Positions 17,598-26,064 of a stretch of 64,000 bases of DNA are shown in pieces. The translations under genes were made by a program, and so were the position numbers. Origin of the DNA: Bifidobacterium pullorum subsp. saeculare (GTDB lineage: Bacteria > Actinomycetota > Actinomycetes > Actinomycetales > Bifidobacteriaceae); contig NZ_JACLYU010000003.1 of assembly GCF_016899725.1 (NCBI RefSeq), positions 124,001 through 188,000 on the forward strand, read 5' to 3'. Below the pieces are notes generated by a model. The model searched no databases. It saw only the letters and a program-made list of their open reading frames with translations, and was not told the DNA's origin. Numbering within the stretch: the first letter of the stretch is position 1; each line of letters opens with the position of its first letter.

Positions 17598-18278
17598 ATG
17601 ACCGACGCCGCCCCGACCACGCCCTCCCCCGCCGCGCAGGCCGCCGTGCCGGACGCTCCGCGCATCACCGACGTCATCCTCGACTTCTGCGGGGTGGTAC
17701 TCGACTGGCAGGTGCGCGCCTGTCTCGAAGGTCGTTTCCCTGACCAGATGGTGGACCGGATCTGCGCCGACGACGACCCCTGCGGTTTCTTCCGCTACGA
17801 GGACCGGATGGACGCCGGCGAGGAACTCAGGGACATCCTTCCGGACGTGCGGCGCGAGCAGGGCGACCAGATCGCCTCGGTGTTCGTCTACTACATCGCG
17901 CATTACGGCGATGCGCTGCCCCGCATGATGCCTGGCATGGAGGCGCTGATGCGTGACGTGAAGGAGGCCGGCTACGGCCTGTGGGGGCTGACGAACTGGT
18001 CGCATGAGACGATCCACATCGCCTTCGACAAGTTCCCCGCGCTGGGCGAGCTGCTCGACGGCACCGTCGTCTCCGGCGTGGAGAAGCTGCACAAGCCCGA
18101 CGCGGCCATCTACGAGCTTGCGCTCGGGCGATTCGGCCTCGACGCGGCCTCCTGCGTGTTCCTCGACGACACGGCCAGGAACGTGGCGGGCGCCGAGGCG
18201 GTGGGCATCCACGGCATCCGCTTCACCGACGCGAGGGACGCGCGCCGGGGACTGCGGGCCCTCGGCGTCGCCGTGTGA
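17598..18278 (+). CDS. HAD-superfamily hydrolase
   Basis: 226 aa. Motif I is ILDFCGVVLDW (nucleophile Asp present; the second Asp of DxD replaced by Cys, as in HAD subgroups reading DLGGV). Motif II is GLTNWS, motif III lies at KLHKPDAAIY and motif IV is CVFLDDTARN. Probably a phosphatase or dehalogenase-like hydrolase on a small metabolite. ATG 17598 follows GAAAGG. Likely in one transcript with nnr. Confidence 0.85.
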   Translation: MTDAAPTTPSPAAQAAVPDAPRITDVILDFCGVVLDWQVRACLEGRFPDQMVDRICADDDPCGFFRYEDRMDAGEELRDILPDVRREQGDQIASVFVYYIAHYGDALPRMMPGMEALMRDVKEAGYGLWGLTNWSHETIHIAFDKFPALGELLDGTVVSGVEKLHKPDAAIYELALGRFGLDAASCVFLDDTARNVAGAEAVGIHGIRFTDARDARRGLRALGVAV

Positions 18279-18317
18279 GATGGCTCACGCGTAGCCCCGC
18301 GCCGCCTTTGCGGCCGG

Positions 18318-18323
18318 TATGCT
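18318..18323 (+). promoter_or_regulatory. -10 box for a leaderless LysR-type gene
   Basis: TATGCT ends seven bases before ATG 18331, so +1 would be at or beside the start codon. There is no ribosome site before ATG 18331. Confidence 0.45.
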
Positions 18324-18330
18324 GGGGCGT

Positions 18331-19254
18331 ATGACGCTTCTCCAACTCAAGTACATCGTCAAGATCGTCGAATGCGGGTCGATGAACGAGGCCTCGCACG
18401 AGCTGTACATCTCGCAGCCGGCGCTGAGCTCGTCGGTCAAGGAGCTGGAGAAGGAGCTGGGCATCGAGATCTTCACCCGCTCCTCGCAGGGCATCGCGCT
18501 GACGGTGGACGGGGCGGAGTTCCTCACCTACGCGCGCCAGGTGCTCGACCAGGTCTCCCTGCTCGAGGAGCGCTACAAGAACGCGAAGCCGCGCAAGCAG
18601 CTGTGCACCGTGTCCACGCAGCACTACATGTTCGCGGTGGAGGCCTTCGTGGAGATGATCGGCTCCATCCGCTCCGACGAGTACGAGTTCTCGCTGCGCG
18701 AGACCCGCACGCGCGACATCGTGGACTCGGTGGCGAACATGCGCTCCGACCTGGGCATCCTCTACCTGTCGGATTTCAACAAGGATGTGGTGGGCAAGCT
18801 GCTGCGCAACCGGCACCTCGAGTTCCATCCGCTGTTCCGCGCCTCGCTGCAGGTGTTCATCTCCCGGAACAATCCGCTCGCCGCGAAGAAGGTCGTCACG
18901 ATGCACGACCTGGAGCCGTACCCGTTCCTCCAGTACGAGCAGGGCGAGGACGGCAGCTTCTACTTCGCGGAGGAAGCGGTGTGGCCGGACTACTCCCCCA
19001 AGCAGATCACGGTGACGGACCGGGCCACGATGCTCAACTTCATCATCGGCCTCAACGGCTACACGGTGTGCACCGGCATCGACAACGGCGACCTCAACAA
19101 CGAGAAGATCGTGACGGTGCCACTCGATTCGGACGAGACGATGCTCGTCGGCTGGATCGGCAACGAGCGCGCCCGCCTGTCCTCGGCGGCCGAGACGTAC
19201 CTCGCCAGGCTGCGCGAGGTGGTCGCCGCCCACGGCTACACGCTGATCGACTGA
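18331..19254 (+). CDS. LysR-family transcriptional regulator
   Basis: 307 aa. N-terminal winged HTH: MTLLQLKYIVKIVECGSMNEASHELYISQPALSSSVKELEKELG, followed by IFTRSSQGIALTVDGAEFL. The C-terminal effector domain starts at ~90. The sequence resembles the sulfur/cysteine-type LysR regulators of lactic acid bacteria and bifidobacteria, but the ligand cannot be told. No divergent target gene; upstream are the HAD and nnr genes, downstream the convergent pyr operon, so targets may lie elsewhere. Confidence 0.88.
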   Translation: MTLLQLKYIVKIVECGSMNEASHELYISQPALSSSVKELEKELGIEIFTRSSQGIALTVDGAEFLTYARQVLDQVSLLEERYKNAKPRKQLCTVSTQHYMFAVEAFVEMIGSIRSDEYEFSLRETRTRDIVDSVANMRSDLGILYLSDFNKDVVGKLLRNRHLEFHPLFRASLQVFISRNNPLAAKKVVTMHDLEPYPFLQYEQGEDGSFYFAEEAVWPDYSPKQITVTDRATMLNFIIGLNGYTVCTGIDNGDLNNEKIVTVPLDSDETMLVGWIGNERARLSSAAETYLARLREVVAAHGYTLID

Positions 19255-19268
19255 CGGCCCGCCCCGGC

Positions 19269-19324
19269 GGATGCGCGACGGCGCCCGGTCCCCTGGCGTG
19301 GGGGCCGGGCGCCGTCGCGCATCC
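19269..19324. terminator. Long GC-rich hairpin between lysR-type gene and pyrE
   Basis: A ~20-base near-perfect stem (GGATGCGCGACGGCGCCCGG and its complement) around a loop with CCCC/GGGG pairing. It lies between two convergent genes, so it is a likely bidirectional terminator for both. Confidence 0.65.
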
Positions 19325-19326
19325 GG

Positions 19327-20028
19327 TCAGGCGCCGTACCGAGCCAGGTAGGCGTCGGCCGCGGCGGCGATCTCGTCGGTGACGTACGGGGTGCCGTCGG
19401 CGGTGGCGATGGCGCGGCCGGCTTCGAAGATCTCGCGCACATTGGCGATGGCGAGCACGGGGAAGCCGAACTCCTCCTCGACGGCCTTGACGGCGGACAG
19501 GTCGGAGTCCTTGGTCTTCTCCATGCGGTCGACGGAGAGCACGAGGCCGACGATCTGCACATCCGCCTCGGCCTTGAGCTTGGGGACGACCTCGCGCACG
19601 GCGGTGCCGGCGGTCATCACGTCGTCCACGAGCAGCACCTTCATGCCGTCCTTCAGCTGGGTGCCGACCATCATGCCGCCGTCGCCGTGGTCCTTGCGCT
19701 CCTTGCGGTCGAAGGTGTAGCCGATCTGCACGCCGTGGCCGCCGGTCAGCGCGATCGCGGTGCTCACGGCCAGCGGGATGCCTTTGTAGGCCGGGCCGAA
19801 CACGGTGCCGATGTCCGCGGGCAGCGTGCCGGTGGCCGTCTCGGCGGCGATCTTCTCGGCGTAGAAGCGGCCGAGCTCGGCGATCTTGCGGCCGTCGTCG
19901 AAGGCGCCGGCGTTGATGAAGTACGGCGAACGGCGCCCGGATTTCAAGGTGAACTCGCCGAACTTGAGCGCCTGCGATTCGAGCAGGAAGCGGGTGAAGC
20001 GGATGTCGAGCGGTTCGTTGGCGGTCAT
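19327..20028 (-). CDS. pyrE: Orotate phosphoribosyltransferase
   Basis: 233 aa. Transfers ribose-5-phosphate from PRPP to orotate, giving OMP. The PRPP loop is [13 protein letters not shown] at 131-143, the flexible-loop lysines are in [12 protein letters not shown] (107-118), and [12 protein letters not shown] is near the N-terminus. Last gene of the pyr operon, 45 bases after pyrD. Confidence 0.96.
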   Translation of the reverse strand: MTANEPLDIRFTRFLLESQALKFGEFTLKSGRRSPYFINAGAFDDGRKIAELGRFYAEKIAAETATGTLPADIGTVFGPAYKGIPLAVSTAIALTGGHGVQIGYTFDRKERKDHGDGGMMVGTQLKDGMKVLLVDDVMTAGTAVREVVPKLKAEADVQIVGLVLSVDRMEKTKDSDLSAVKAVEEEFGFPVLAIANVREIFEAGRAIATADGTPYVTDEIAAAADAYLARYGA

Positions 20029-20073
20029 GGCGGTCCTCGTCCTTTCTTGGCCTTGTGTTGGGGGGAAAACGGC

Positions 20074-21036
20074 TCAGCGCCAGGTGCGTCCCGCGGCGAG
20101 CCTGGCGGCCAGCTCCGGACGCTCGTCGAGCAGGTCGTCGAGCTCGCGGGCCACGCGCAGCGGGGCCACCGGGTCGAACAGCGCGGCGGCGCCCACCTCG
20201 ACGGCGTTGGCGCCGGCGTACAGGTATTCGAGCGCCTTCTCGCCGGAGTCGATGCCGCCGATGCCGATGATCGGGATGTCAGGCAGCGCGGTACGCACCT
20301 GCCACACGCGGGCCAGGCCGATGGGCAGCACGGCGGGGCCGGAGACGCCGCCGGTCACGTTGGCGATGACCGGCTTGCCGGTGCGCACGTCGATGCGCAT
20401 GCCGACGATGGTGTTGATCAGGCTGAGCGCGTCGGCGCCGGCCTCGACGGCGGCGCGCGCCGGCACGGTGATGTCGGTGACGTTCGGCGTGAGCTTGACG
20501 ATCATCGGCTTGTCGGTCATCGGGCGCAGCCGTTCGATGAGCTTGGCGAGGGCGACCGGGTCGGTGCCCACGCTCATGCCGCCGTGCGTGACGTTCGGGC
20601 AGCTCACGTTGATCTCGAGCATGTCGGCCGCGCAATCGGCGAGCTTGGCGACGACCTGGGCGTAGTCGTCGTCGCTGTGGCCGGCCACGTTGGCGATGAC
20701 GGTGGCGCCGATGGCCTTGAGCTTGGGCAGGTCGTCCTCCAGGTAGTGGTCGACGCCGGGGTTCTGCAGGCCGACGGCGTTGATGTTGGAGGCGGGACCC
20801 TCCGCGGTGCGCGGGGACGGGTTGCCTTCCCATGGCACGGGCGAGACGCCCTTGGTGCAGACCGCACCCAGCTGAGAGACGTCGTAGAACCAGCGGACGG
20901 CGGCGTACTGGAAGGTGCCGGAGGCGGTGCCGACCGGATTCTTCCAGGGGACGCCGGCGACGACGGTGGGATGCTTCCAGACGTGGTCCTCGTACAGGTC
21001 GATGTGCGCGCCGGTGGCGTTCTCGGTCATCGTCAT
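20074..21036 (-). CDS. pyrD: Dihydroorotate dehydrogenase, class 1B catalytic subunit
   Basis: 320 aa. FMN enzyme oxidising dihydroorotate to orotate; pairs with PyrK for NAD+ use. Motifs: NPVGTASGTFQY, VCTKGVSPVPWEGNPSPR, catalytic-cysteine region EINVSCPNVTHGG, IVKLTPNVTDI, IIGIGGIDSGEKALEYLYAGA. ATG 21036 begins one base after the pyrK stop, with GGGAG inside the pyrK end, so translation is coupled. Confidence 0.96.
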   Translation of the reverse strand: MTMTENATGAHIDLYEDHVWKHPTVVAGVPWKNPVGTASGTFQYAAVRWFYDVSQLGAVCTKGVSPVPWEGNPSPRTAEGPASNINAVGLQNPGVDHYLEDDLPKLKAIGATVIANVAGHSDDDYAQVVAKLADCAADMLEINVSCPNVTHGGMSVGTDPVALAKLIERLRPMTDKPMIVKLTPNVTDITVPARAAVEAGADALSLINTIVGMRIDVRTGKPVIANVTGGVSGPAVLPIGLARVWQVRTALPDIPIIGIGGIDSGEKALEYLYAGANAVEVGAAALFDPVAPLRVARELDDLLDERPELAARLAAGRTWR

Positions 21037-21037
21037 C

Positions 21038-21868
21038 TCACTCCCATCCAAGCTGCTCGCGGGTGAACACGGGGCCGTCGGAGCACACCTTGAGACGGCC
21101 TTCGACGGTGTCGATGGTGCACAACACGCAGGTGCCGTAGCCGCAGCCCATGCGCTGCTCCATGCTGAGCTGGCATTCCAGGCCGCGCTCGGCGCTCCAG
21201 GAGGCGACGGCCTTCATCATCGGCAGCGGGCCGCATGCCAGGACGACGGGTTCCAGTCCGCCGTTGGCCTGCGCGTCGAGCCGGCCTTCCGCCTCCAGGC
21301 GGTCGAGGAGTGTGACGACGTTGCCGTGCGCGTTGTCGATCGAGACGATCGCGTCGGCGTAGCGGGCCACGATGGCGTCCGCGAAGCGTTCGTCGCGATA
21401 GCCGAACACGGCGGTCGCGCGGGAGGCGTCCCCGCCGGCCAGCCGCTGCGCGGCGGCGACGAGCGGGGGCACGCCAAGGCCACCGCCGACCAGCAGGTAA
21501 TGGGCCGGCCGCTTCAGGGCGAAGGGCCGGCCGAGCGGGCCGAGCACCTGGATCTCGTCGCCGGCGGCCAGATGCGAGAACTCCTCGGTGCCCTCGCCCA
21601 CGACGGCGAAGATGACGGAGACGACGTCGCCCTCCACCTCGCACACGCCGAAGGGCCGCGGCATCGGCATCAGCGGGTCGGCGCTGTACAGGTTGACGAA
21701 CTGCGCGGGGCGCGCGTGGGCGGCGATGTACGGGTCGCGGAAGGCGAGGCGCACCACGCCGGGGGCGAGCTGCGCGACATCGGTGACCTCGGCCGGGTGG
21801 CGGGGCGGGAAGTAGCCCGCGGCCACGGCCTCGTCCACGACGGCGGCGGTGGGTCGGTAGGTCGGCAT
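21038..21868 (-). CDS. pyrK: Dihydroorotate dehydrogenase electron-transfer subunit
   Basis: 276 aa. FAD- and 2Fe-2S-containing partner of PyrD1B. FAD/NAD-binding reductase fold: PARPAQFVNLYS, LAAGDEIQVLGPLGRPF, LLVGGGLGVPPLVAAA. The C-terminal cysteines MGCGYGTCVLCTID..VCSDGPVF bind the 2Fe-2S cluster. ATG 21868 is preferred because AGGAAAGG sits six bases before it; an in-frame ATG at 21874 overlaps that site. Confidence 0.95.
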   Translation of the reverse strand: MPTYRPTAAVVDEAVAAGYFPPRHPAEVTDVAQLAPGVVRLAFRDPYIAAHARPAQFVNLYSADPLMPMPRPFGVCEVEGDVVSVIFAVVGEGTEEFSHLAAGDEIQVLGPLGRPFALKRPAHYLLVGGGLGVPPLVAAAQRLAGGDASRATAVFGYRDERFADAIVARYADAIVSIDNAHGNVVTLLDRLEAEGRLDAQANGGLEPVVLACGPLPMMKAVASWSAERGLECQLSMEQRMGCGYGTCVLCTIDTVEGRLKVCSDGPVFTREQLGWE

Positions 21869-21909
21869 GAACATCCTTTCCTGGTGGTGGCGGTGGCTGG
21901 GCGCCGGGC

Positions 21910-22875
21910 TCACATGACGGCGCGCAGGTCGTCGCGCATCGCGATGGCGGCGTCCCTGGCGGCGTCGGCGACGAGGCCGAGGGCCTCCTCGCCGCTCATG
22001 CGCTCGCTGTAGCGGCCGGTGCGCTTCCACGCGCCGATGATGCCGCGCGAGGAGTTGACGATGGCGCCGGAGCCGTCGCGGTCGAACATGCGACGCACGT
22101 CGGCGGCGGTGCCGCCCTGGGCGCCGTAGCCGGGCACGAGGAAGAAGGTGCGGGGCATGCGCTCGCGCAGGGCGGCGCCCTCCTCGGGATGGGTGGCGCC
22201 GACGACGGCGCCGACGCGCGAGTAGCCGTGGCGGCCCACGGTGCCCTCGCCCCAGCCTTCGACGAGGTCGGCGACATGCTCGTACACCTTCGCGCCGTCC
22301 GCCAGGTCGAGCATCTGCAGCTCGCTCGAGGAGGGGTTGGAGGTGCGCACGAGCACGAAGAGATCCTTGTCCGCCTCGCTGGCGGCGTCCACGAAGGGGG
22401 TGATGCCGTCGGTGCCGAGATAGGGGTTGACGGTGACGGCGTCCACATGCCACGGATCGTATGCCGCGCCGCCGGCCGGTGCGGGCGCGCCGGTGAGCAT
22501 ATGCGCGTAGGCGGCGGCGGTGGAGCCGATGTCGCCGCGCTTGACGTCCGCCAGCACGTACATGCCCTGCTGGCGCGCGTATTCGCAGGTCATCGCGTAC
22601 ACGTCCACGCCGGCGGGGCCGAGCGCCTCGTACATCGCGCTCTGCGGCTTGACGGCGGGCACGAGGTCGGCGATCGCGTCGATGATCGCACGGTTGAACT
22701 CGAAGTAGGCGACGGCCAGCTGGGCGGCGGGCAGCTCCTCCTCGGATTCGACGGAGTCGCGCACCTCCTCCTCGAAGGAGGCGACCACCTGCGGCGGCAC
22801 CAGCGCCTCGGTGGGGTCGAGACCGACGACGCTGGGGTTCTGCGTCGCCTCGATGGCTTCGATGAGACGGTCCAT
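21910..22875 (-). CDS. pyrF: Orotidine 5'-phosphate decarboxylase (type 2)
   Basis: 321 aa. Converts OMP to UMP. Shows NPSVVGLDP, VPAVKPQSAMYEALGPAG, catalytic LADVKRGDIGSTA and FLVPGYGAQGGTA. The length and motifs are those of the long PyrF found in actinobacteria. ATG 22875 follows GAAAGGA. Lies between pyrC (28 bases) and pyrK. Confidence 0.95.
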   Translation of the reverse strand: MDRLIEAIEATQNPSVVGLDPTEALVPPQVVASFEEEVRDSVESEEELPAAQLAVAYFEFNRAIIDAIADLVPAVKPQSAMYEALGPAGVDVYAMTCEYARQQGMYVLADVKRGDIGSTAAAYAHMLTGAPAPAGGAAYDPWHVDAVTVNPYLGTDGITPFVDAASEADKDLFVLVRTSNPSSSELQMLDLADGAKVYEHVADLVEGWGEGTVGRHGYSRVGAVVGATHPEEGAALRERMPRTFFLVPGYGAQGGTAADVRRMFDRDGSGAIVNSSRGIIGAWKRTGRYSERMSGEEALGLVADAARDAAIAMRDDLRAVM

Positions 22876-22903
22876 GAAAGTCCTTTCCTCGGGACGGCCG
22901 GTC

Positions 22904-24334
22904 CTAGAGCCGGCTGAACGCGACCTTGCCACCGATGACGGTGGCCAGGGGCATGCCGGTGACCTGCCAGCCGCCGAACGGGGTGTTGCGCGCCTTGGAG
23001 TGGAAGCGCTCCGGGTCGACGGTCCAGGCGCGGGCGGTGTCGAGCACCACGAGGTCCACGCCGTCCACGTCGCCCGCACGAGTCAGGTCGAGCATGCGGT
23101 TGCGGCCGGGCTCGCGGGTCCCGTCGGCGCCGGTGGGCGCGGGCTCGGACCAGGCTTCGACGAGCGCGGCCACGTCAGTGGGCTCGTGGCCCATGAGGCG
23201 CGCCGGCTCGACGGCCATGAGCTCGATGAGCCTGCGGTCGGAGATATGGCCGCCGTCGACGAGCACCTTGTGGCACACGCCGTAGGCGCATTCCAGGCCG
23301 ATGATACCGTTGGGCGCCTCGAGGAAGCCGAGGGCCTTCTCCTCGAGCGTGTGCGGAGCGTGGTCGGTGGCCAACAGGTCGACGGTGCCGTCGGCGATGG
23401 CCGCGATCGTGGCCTGGCGGTCCGCCTCGCTGCGCAGCGGCGGGTTCATCTTGGCGAGGGTGCCGTATTCGAGCAGCGCCTCGTCGCTCAGCGCCAGGTA
23501 GTGCGGCGCGGTCTCGCAAGTAATCGGCAGGCCCTCGGCCTTGGCCTGGCGGATCGCCTCGAAGGAGATGGCGGTGCTCACGTGCTGGAAATGGATGTGC
23601 ACGCCGGTCTCGCGGGCCTTGGCGATGTCGCGCGCCACGATCTTGAGCTCGGTGTCCTCGGGGATGCCGGGCACGCCGAGCTTGCGGGAGACGGGGCCCT
23701 CGTTGACCGCGCCGGTGTCGTGGTGCTCGCAGTGCTCGATGAGGTACAGCCCGGTGGCCTTGAGGTTGGCGAGCACTTGGTCGAGGATCGCCTCGGGCAC
23801 GGCGGCGCCGTCGTCGGACATGGCGGTGACGGGATGCGCCCGCATCGCGTCCGTCCAAGTCGACTCGTCGCCGACGCCGGGCACGTAGCGGCCCCAGTCG
23901 GCCGGGTCGGAGGCCTCGTGGCCCTCGCGTCCCTTGGAGGCGGCGACGCACAGGTCGTAGCGCACCGGCAGGTCCACGCCGTGCGCCTCGCCGTAATGCT
24001 GCAGATAGTCGATGACGTTGTCGTAGCCGGCGTCCAGCACCTCGCTGGCGCCGGGGGCGGACGGGTCGGCCAGGGTGGCGCCGTCCATCGCGGGCACGGT
24101 GTTCGGCATCACGAGCACATGCGTGTAGCCGCCGGACGCGGCCGCGGCGCACCCGGAGGCCATGGACTCCTTGTAGGTCTGGCCGGGGTCGCGGAAGTGG
24201 ACGTGCGGATCCTCCAGGCCGGGGGCCAGGATCAGGCCGGTGGCATCGATCTCGCGGTCGGCCCCGTCGGCGGGCAGGCGCAGGTCGATGACCTCGTCGG
24301 TGTCCCACACCTTGATGTTGCGCAATGTGATCAT
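22904..24334 (-). CDS. pyrC: Dihydroorotase
   Basis: 476 aa. Zinc amidohydrolase closing carbamoyl aspartate to dihydroorotate. Metal motif EDPHVHFRDPG near 52-62, CETAPHYLALSDE, and LATDHAPHTLEEK late in the protein, as in class I dihydroorotases. The ATG overlaps the pyrI stop (TGATG). Confidence 0.95.
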   Translation of the reverse strand: MITLRNIKVWDTDEVIDLRLPADGADREIDATGLILAPGLEDPHVHFRDPGQTYKESMASGCAAAASGGYTHVLVMPNTVPAMDGATLADPSAPGASEVLDAGYDNVIDYLQHYGEAHGVDLPVRYDLCVAASKGREGHEASDPADWGRYVPGVGDESTWTDAMRAHPVTAMSDDGAAVPEAILDQVLANLKATGLYLIEHCEHHDTGAVNEGPVSRKLGVPGIPEDTELKIVARDIAKARETGVHIHFQHVSTAISFEAIRQAKAEGLPITCETAPHYLALSDEALLEYGTLAKMNPPLRSEADRQATIAAIADGTVDLLATDHAPHTLEEKALGFLEAPNGIIGLECAYGVCHKVLVDGGHISDRRLIELMAVEPARLMGHEPTDVAALVEAWSEPAPTGADGTREPGRNRMLDLTRAGDVDGVDLVVLDTARAWTVDPERFHSKARNTPFGGWQVTGMPLATVIGGKVAFSRL

Positions 24335-24753
24335 CACAGCTTCGCTTCCTCGTCGCAGTAGTCGCAGCGGTATTCCTGGCGTTCGGAATGCGCCAGGTGG
24401 AAGCGCTGGCGGATGCCGCGCTCCACGGTGGTCACGCACCTGGGGTTGCGGCAGGTGATGACGTCCACCACATGCTCGGGCAGGCGCGGCGAGCGCTTCT
24501 CCACGATCACGCCGTCGCGCACGATGCCGACGGTGGCCGTGCGGGCCACGAAGCCGAGCACGTCGAGGTCGACGTCGACGGTGCCCTCGATCTTGATGAT
24601 GTCCTTCGTGCCGTAGGTGCGGCTGTCGGTGTTCATGATCAGGGCGAGCTTGGTGCGCGCCGGGTCGATCTTGAGGTATTCGAGCACCTTGAGCGCGGTG
24701 CCGGCGGGCACGTGGTCGATGATGATGCCGTTCTGGACGCTGGTGACCTCCAT
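24334..24753 (-). CDS. pyrI: Aspartate carbamoyltransferase regulatory subunit
   Basis: 139 aa. Binds nucleotide effectors and the catalytic trimer. Allosteric domain: IIIDHVPAGTALKVLEYL..LALIMNT; zinc domain with four Cys in CRNPRC and CDYC. It overlaps pyrB and pyrC by TGATG junctions and has AAGGAGGT at the pyrB end. Presence of PyrI implies an allosteric E. coli-like ATCase. Confidence 0.95.
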   Translation of the reverse strand: MEVTSVQNGIIIDHVPAGTALKVLEYLKIDPARTKLALIMNTDSRTYGTKDIIKIEGTVDVDLDVLGFVARTATVGIVRDGVIVEKRSPRLPEHVVDVITCRNPRCVTTVERGIRQRFHLAHSERQEYRCDYCDEEAKL

Positions 24754-25781
24754 CAGGCCTGCACCTCCTTGCTGGCGGGGTCGGTGTCGATGAGCGTGTC
24801 GACGGCGCCGAGCGGCTCGTAGCCGGGCAGGCGGTCGCCGATCACGGAGCTTTCGAGCGCCATGCGCATGAGCATGCCGCGCTTGACCTGCTCGAAGTAG
24901 GCGGCGCGCGGGTCGTCGTCCACTTCGACGGCGATCTCGTTGACGCGCGGCAGCGGGTGGAGCACGGCCATGTCGCGCTTGGCGGCGGCGAGCTTGGACT
25001 CGTCGAGGATGTAGGTGTCCCTCAGGCGCAGATAGTCGTCCTCGTTGAAGAAGCGTTCCTTCTGCACGCGGGTCATGTACAACACGTCGAGGTCGCCGAT
25101 CACGGAGGCCAGGTCGCGGCATTCCACGTAGGAGCAGGAGGGGGTGGCCTCGATGCGGTCGATCACGTACTGCGGACATTTGAGCTCGTCTGGGCTGACG
25201 AGCACGAAGCGCACGTCGCCGAAGCGGCACAGCGTTTCGATGAGCGAGTGGACGGTGCGGCCGAAGGTGAGGTCGCCGCACAGGCCGACGGTCAGCCCGG
25301 TGACGCGGCCGAAGCGGGCCTGGATCGTGGACAGGTCGGCGAGCGTCTGCGTGGGGTGCATGTGGCCGCCGTCGCCGGCGTTGATGACCGGCACCGAGGA
25401 GGCCTCGGCCGCGACGAGCGCGGCGCCTTCCTTCGGATGGCGGATGGCCACCACGTCCACGTAGTTGGAGACGGTCTTGAGGGTGTCGGCGATGGACTCG
25501 CCCTTGGTCACGGAGGCCAGCTGGGAGCCGGCGAAGCCGATGACCTGGCCGCCGAGGCGCAGCATGGCGGTTTCGAAGCTCAGGCGGGTGCGGGTGCTCG
25601 GCTCGTAGAACAGCGTGGCGATGACGCGCCCGTCGCAGGCGTGCGCCACCTCGCGGCGGTGGGCGTCGATGTACTCGGCCTTGTGGAGCAGTTCGCGGAT
25701 CTGGCCCGTGGACAGGTCGTCGAGCGTCACGACGCTTCTGCCGACGACGGGAATCTCCTGATGATTGTCTGAAGAGGACAA
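24753..25781 (-). CDS. pyrB: Aspartate carbamoyltransferase catalytic subunit
   Basis: 342 aa. First committed step of pyrimidine synthesis. Carbamoyl-phosphate loop STRTRLSFE, mobile-loop KGES, IRHPKEGAA, GDGGHMHPTQTLADL, HPLPRVNEIA. I start it at TTG 25781 (product MSSSDNHQEIPVVGRS) because AAAGG lies seven bases upstream and no ATG/GTG fits; the open frame further upstream is not ATCase-like. First gene of pyrBICFKDE. Confidence 0.93.
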   Translation of the reverse strand: MSSSDNHQEIPVVGRSVVTLDDLSTGQIRELLHKAEYIDAHRREVAHACDGRVIATLFYEPSTRTRLSFETAMLRLGGQVIGFAGSQLASVTKGESIADTLKTVSNYVDVVAIRHPKEGAALVAAEASSVPVINAGDGGHMHPTQTLADLSTIQARFGRVTGLTVGLCGDLTFGRTVHSLIETLCRFGDVRFVLVSPDELKCPQYVIDRIEATPSCSYVECRDLASVIGDLDVLYMTRVQKERFFNEDDYLRLRDTYILDESKLAAAKRDMAVLHPLPRVNEIAVEVDDDPRAAYFEQVKRGMLMRMALESSVIGDRLPGYEPLGAVDTLIDTDPASKEVQA

Positions 25782-25831
25782 CGGCTCACCTTTCAGCTCG
25801 TCGAAGGGTGGCCACGTTTGTGACCTAATCG

Positions 25832-25837
25832 AATATA
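25832..25837 (-). promoter_or_regulatory. Possible -10 of the pyr operon
   Basis: TATATT lies ~50 bases upstream of the pyrB start in the only AT-rich patch of 25782-26064. No clear -35, operator or attenuator was found. The rest of this interval holds the antiporter gene's leader. Confidence 0.35.
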
Positions 25838-25985
25838 CGTTATTTTCCAGACAGCTGGCGCCGTGGCGTGGCATCCTGGCCGCCCTGCGGGCGGGGCCGG
25901 GCCCGGTCGGGGCGAGGGACGGGGGCAGCGATGGGGACCCGCGAATCGCGGCGAGCATATCGACGGCACGCAACATGCGCTCCGC

Positions 25986-25991
25986 TATATT
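25986..25991 (+). promoter_or_regulatory. Possible -10 of the antiporter gene
   Basis: TATATT within CGCTATATTGGG, ~75 bases before the start codon at 26065. No convincing -35. Confidence 0.3.
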
Positions 25992-26064
25992 GGGCGGTGG
26001 AAGGACCCCTCGGGGCCGTGGCTCGCGTCGCCCGTCGGTGGGGCGGGGAAAAGGAAGGCTGCGC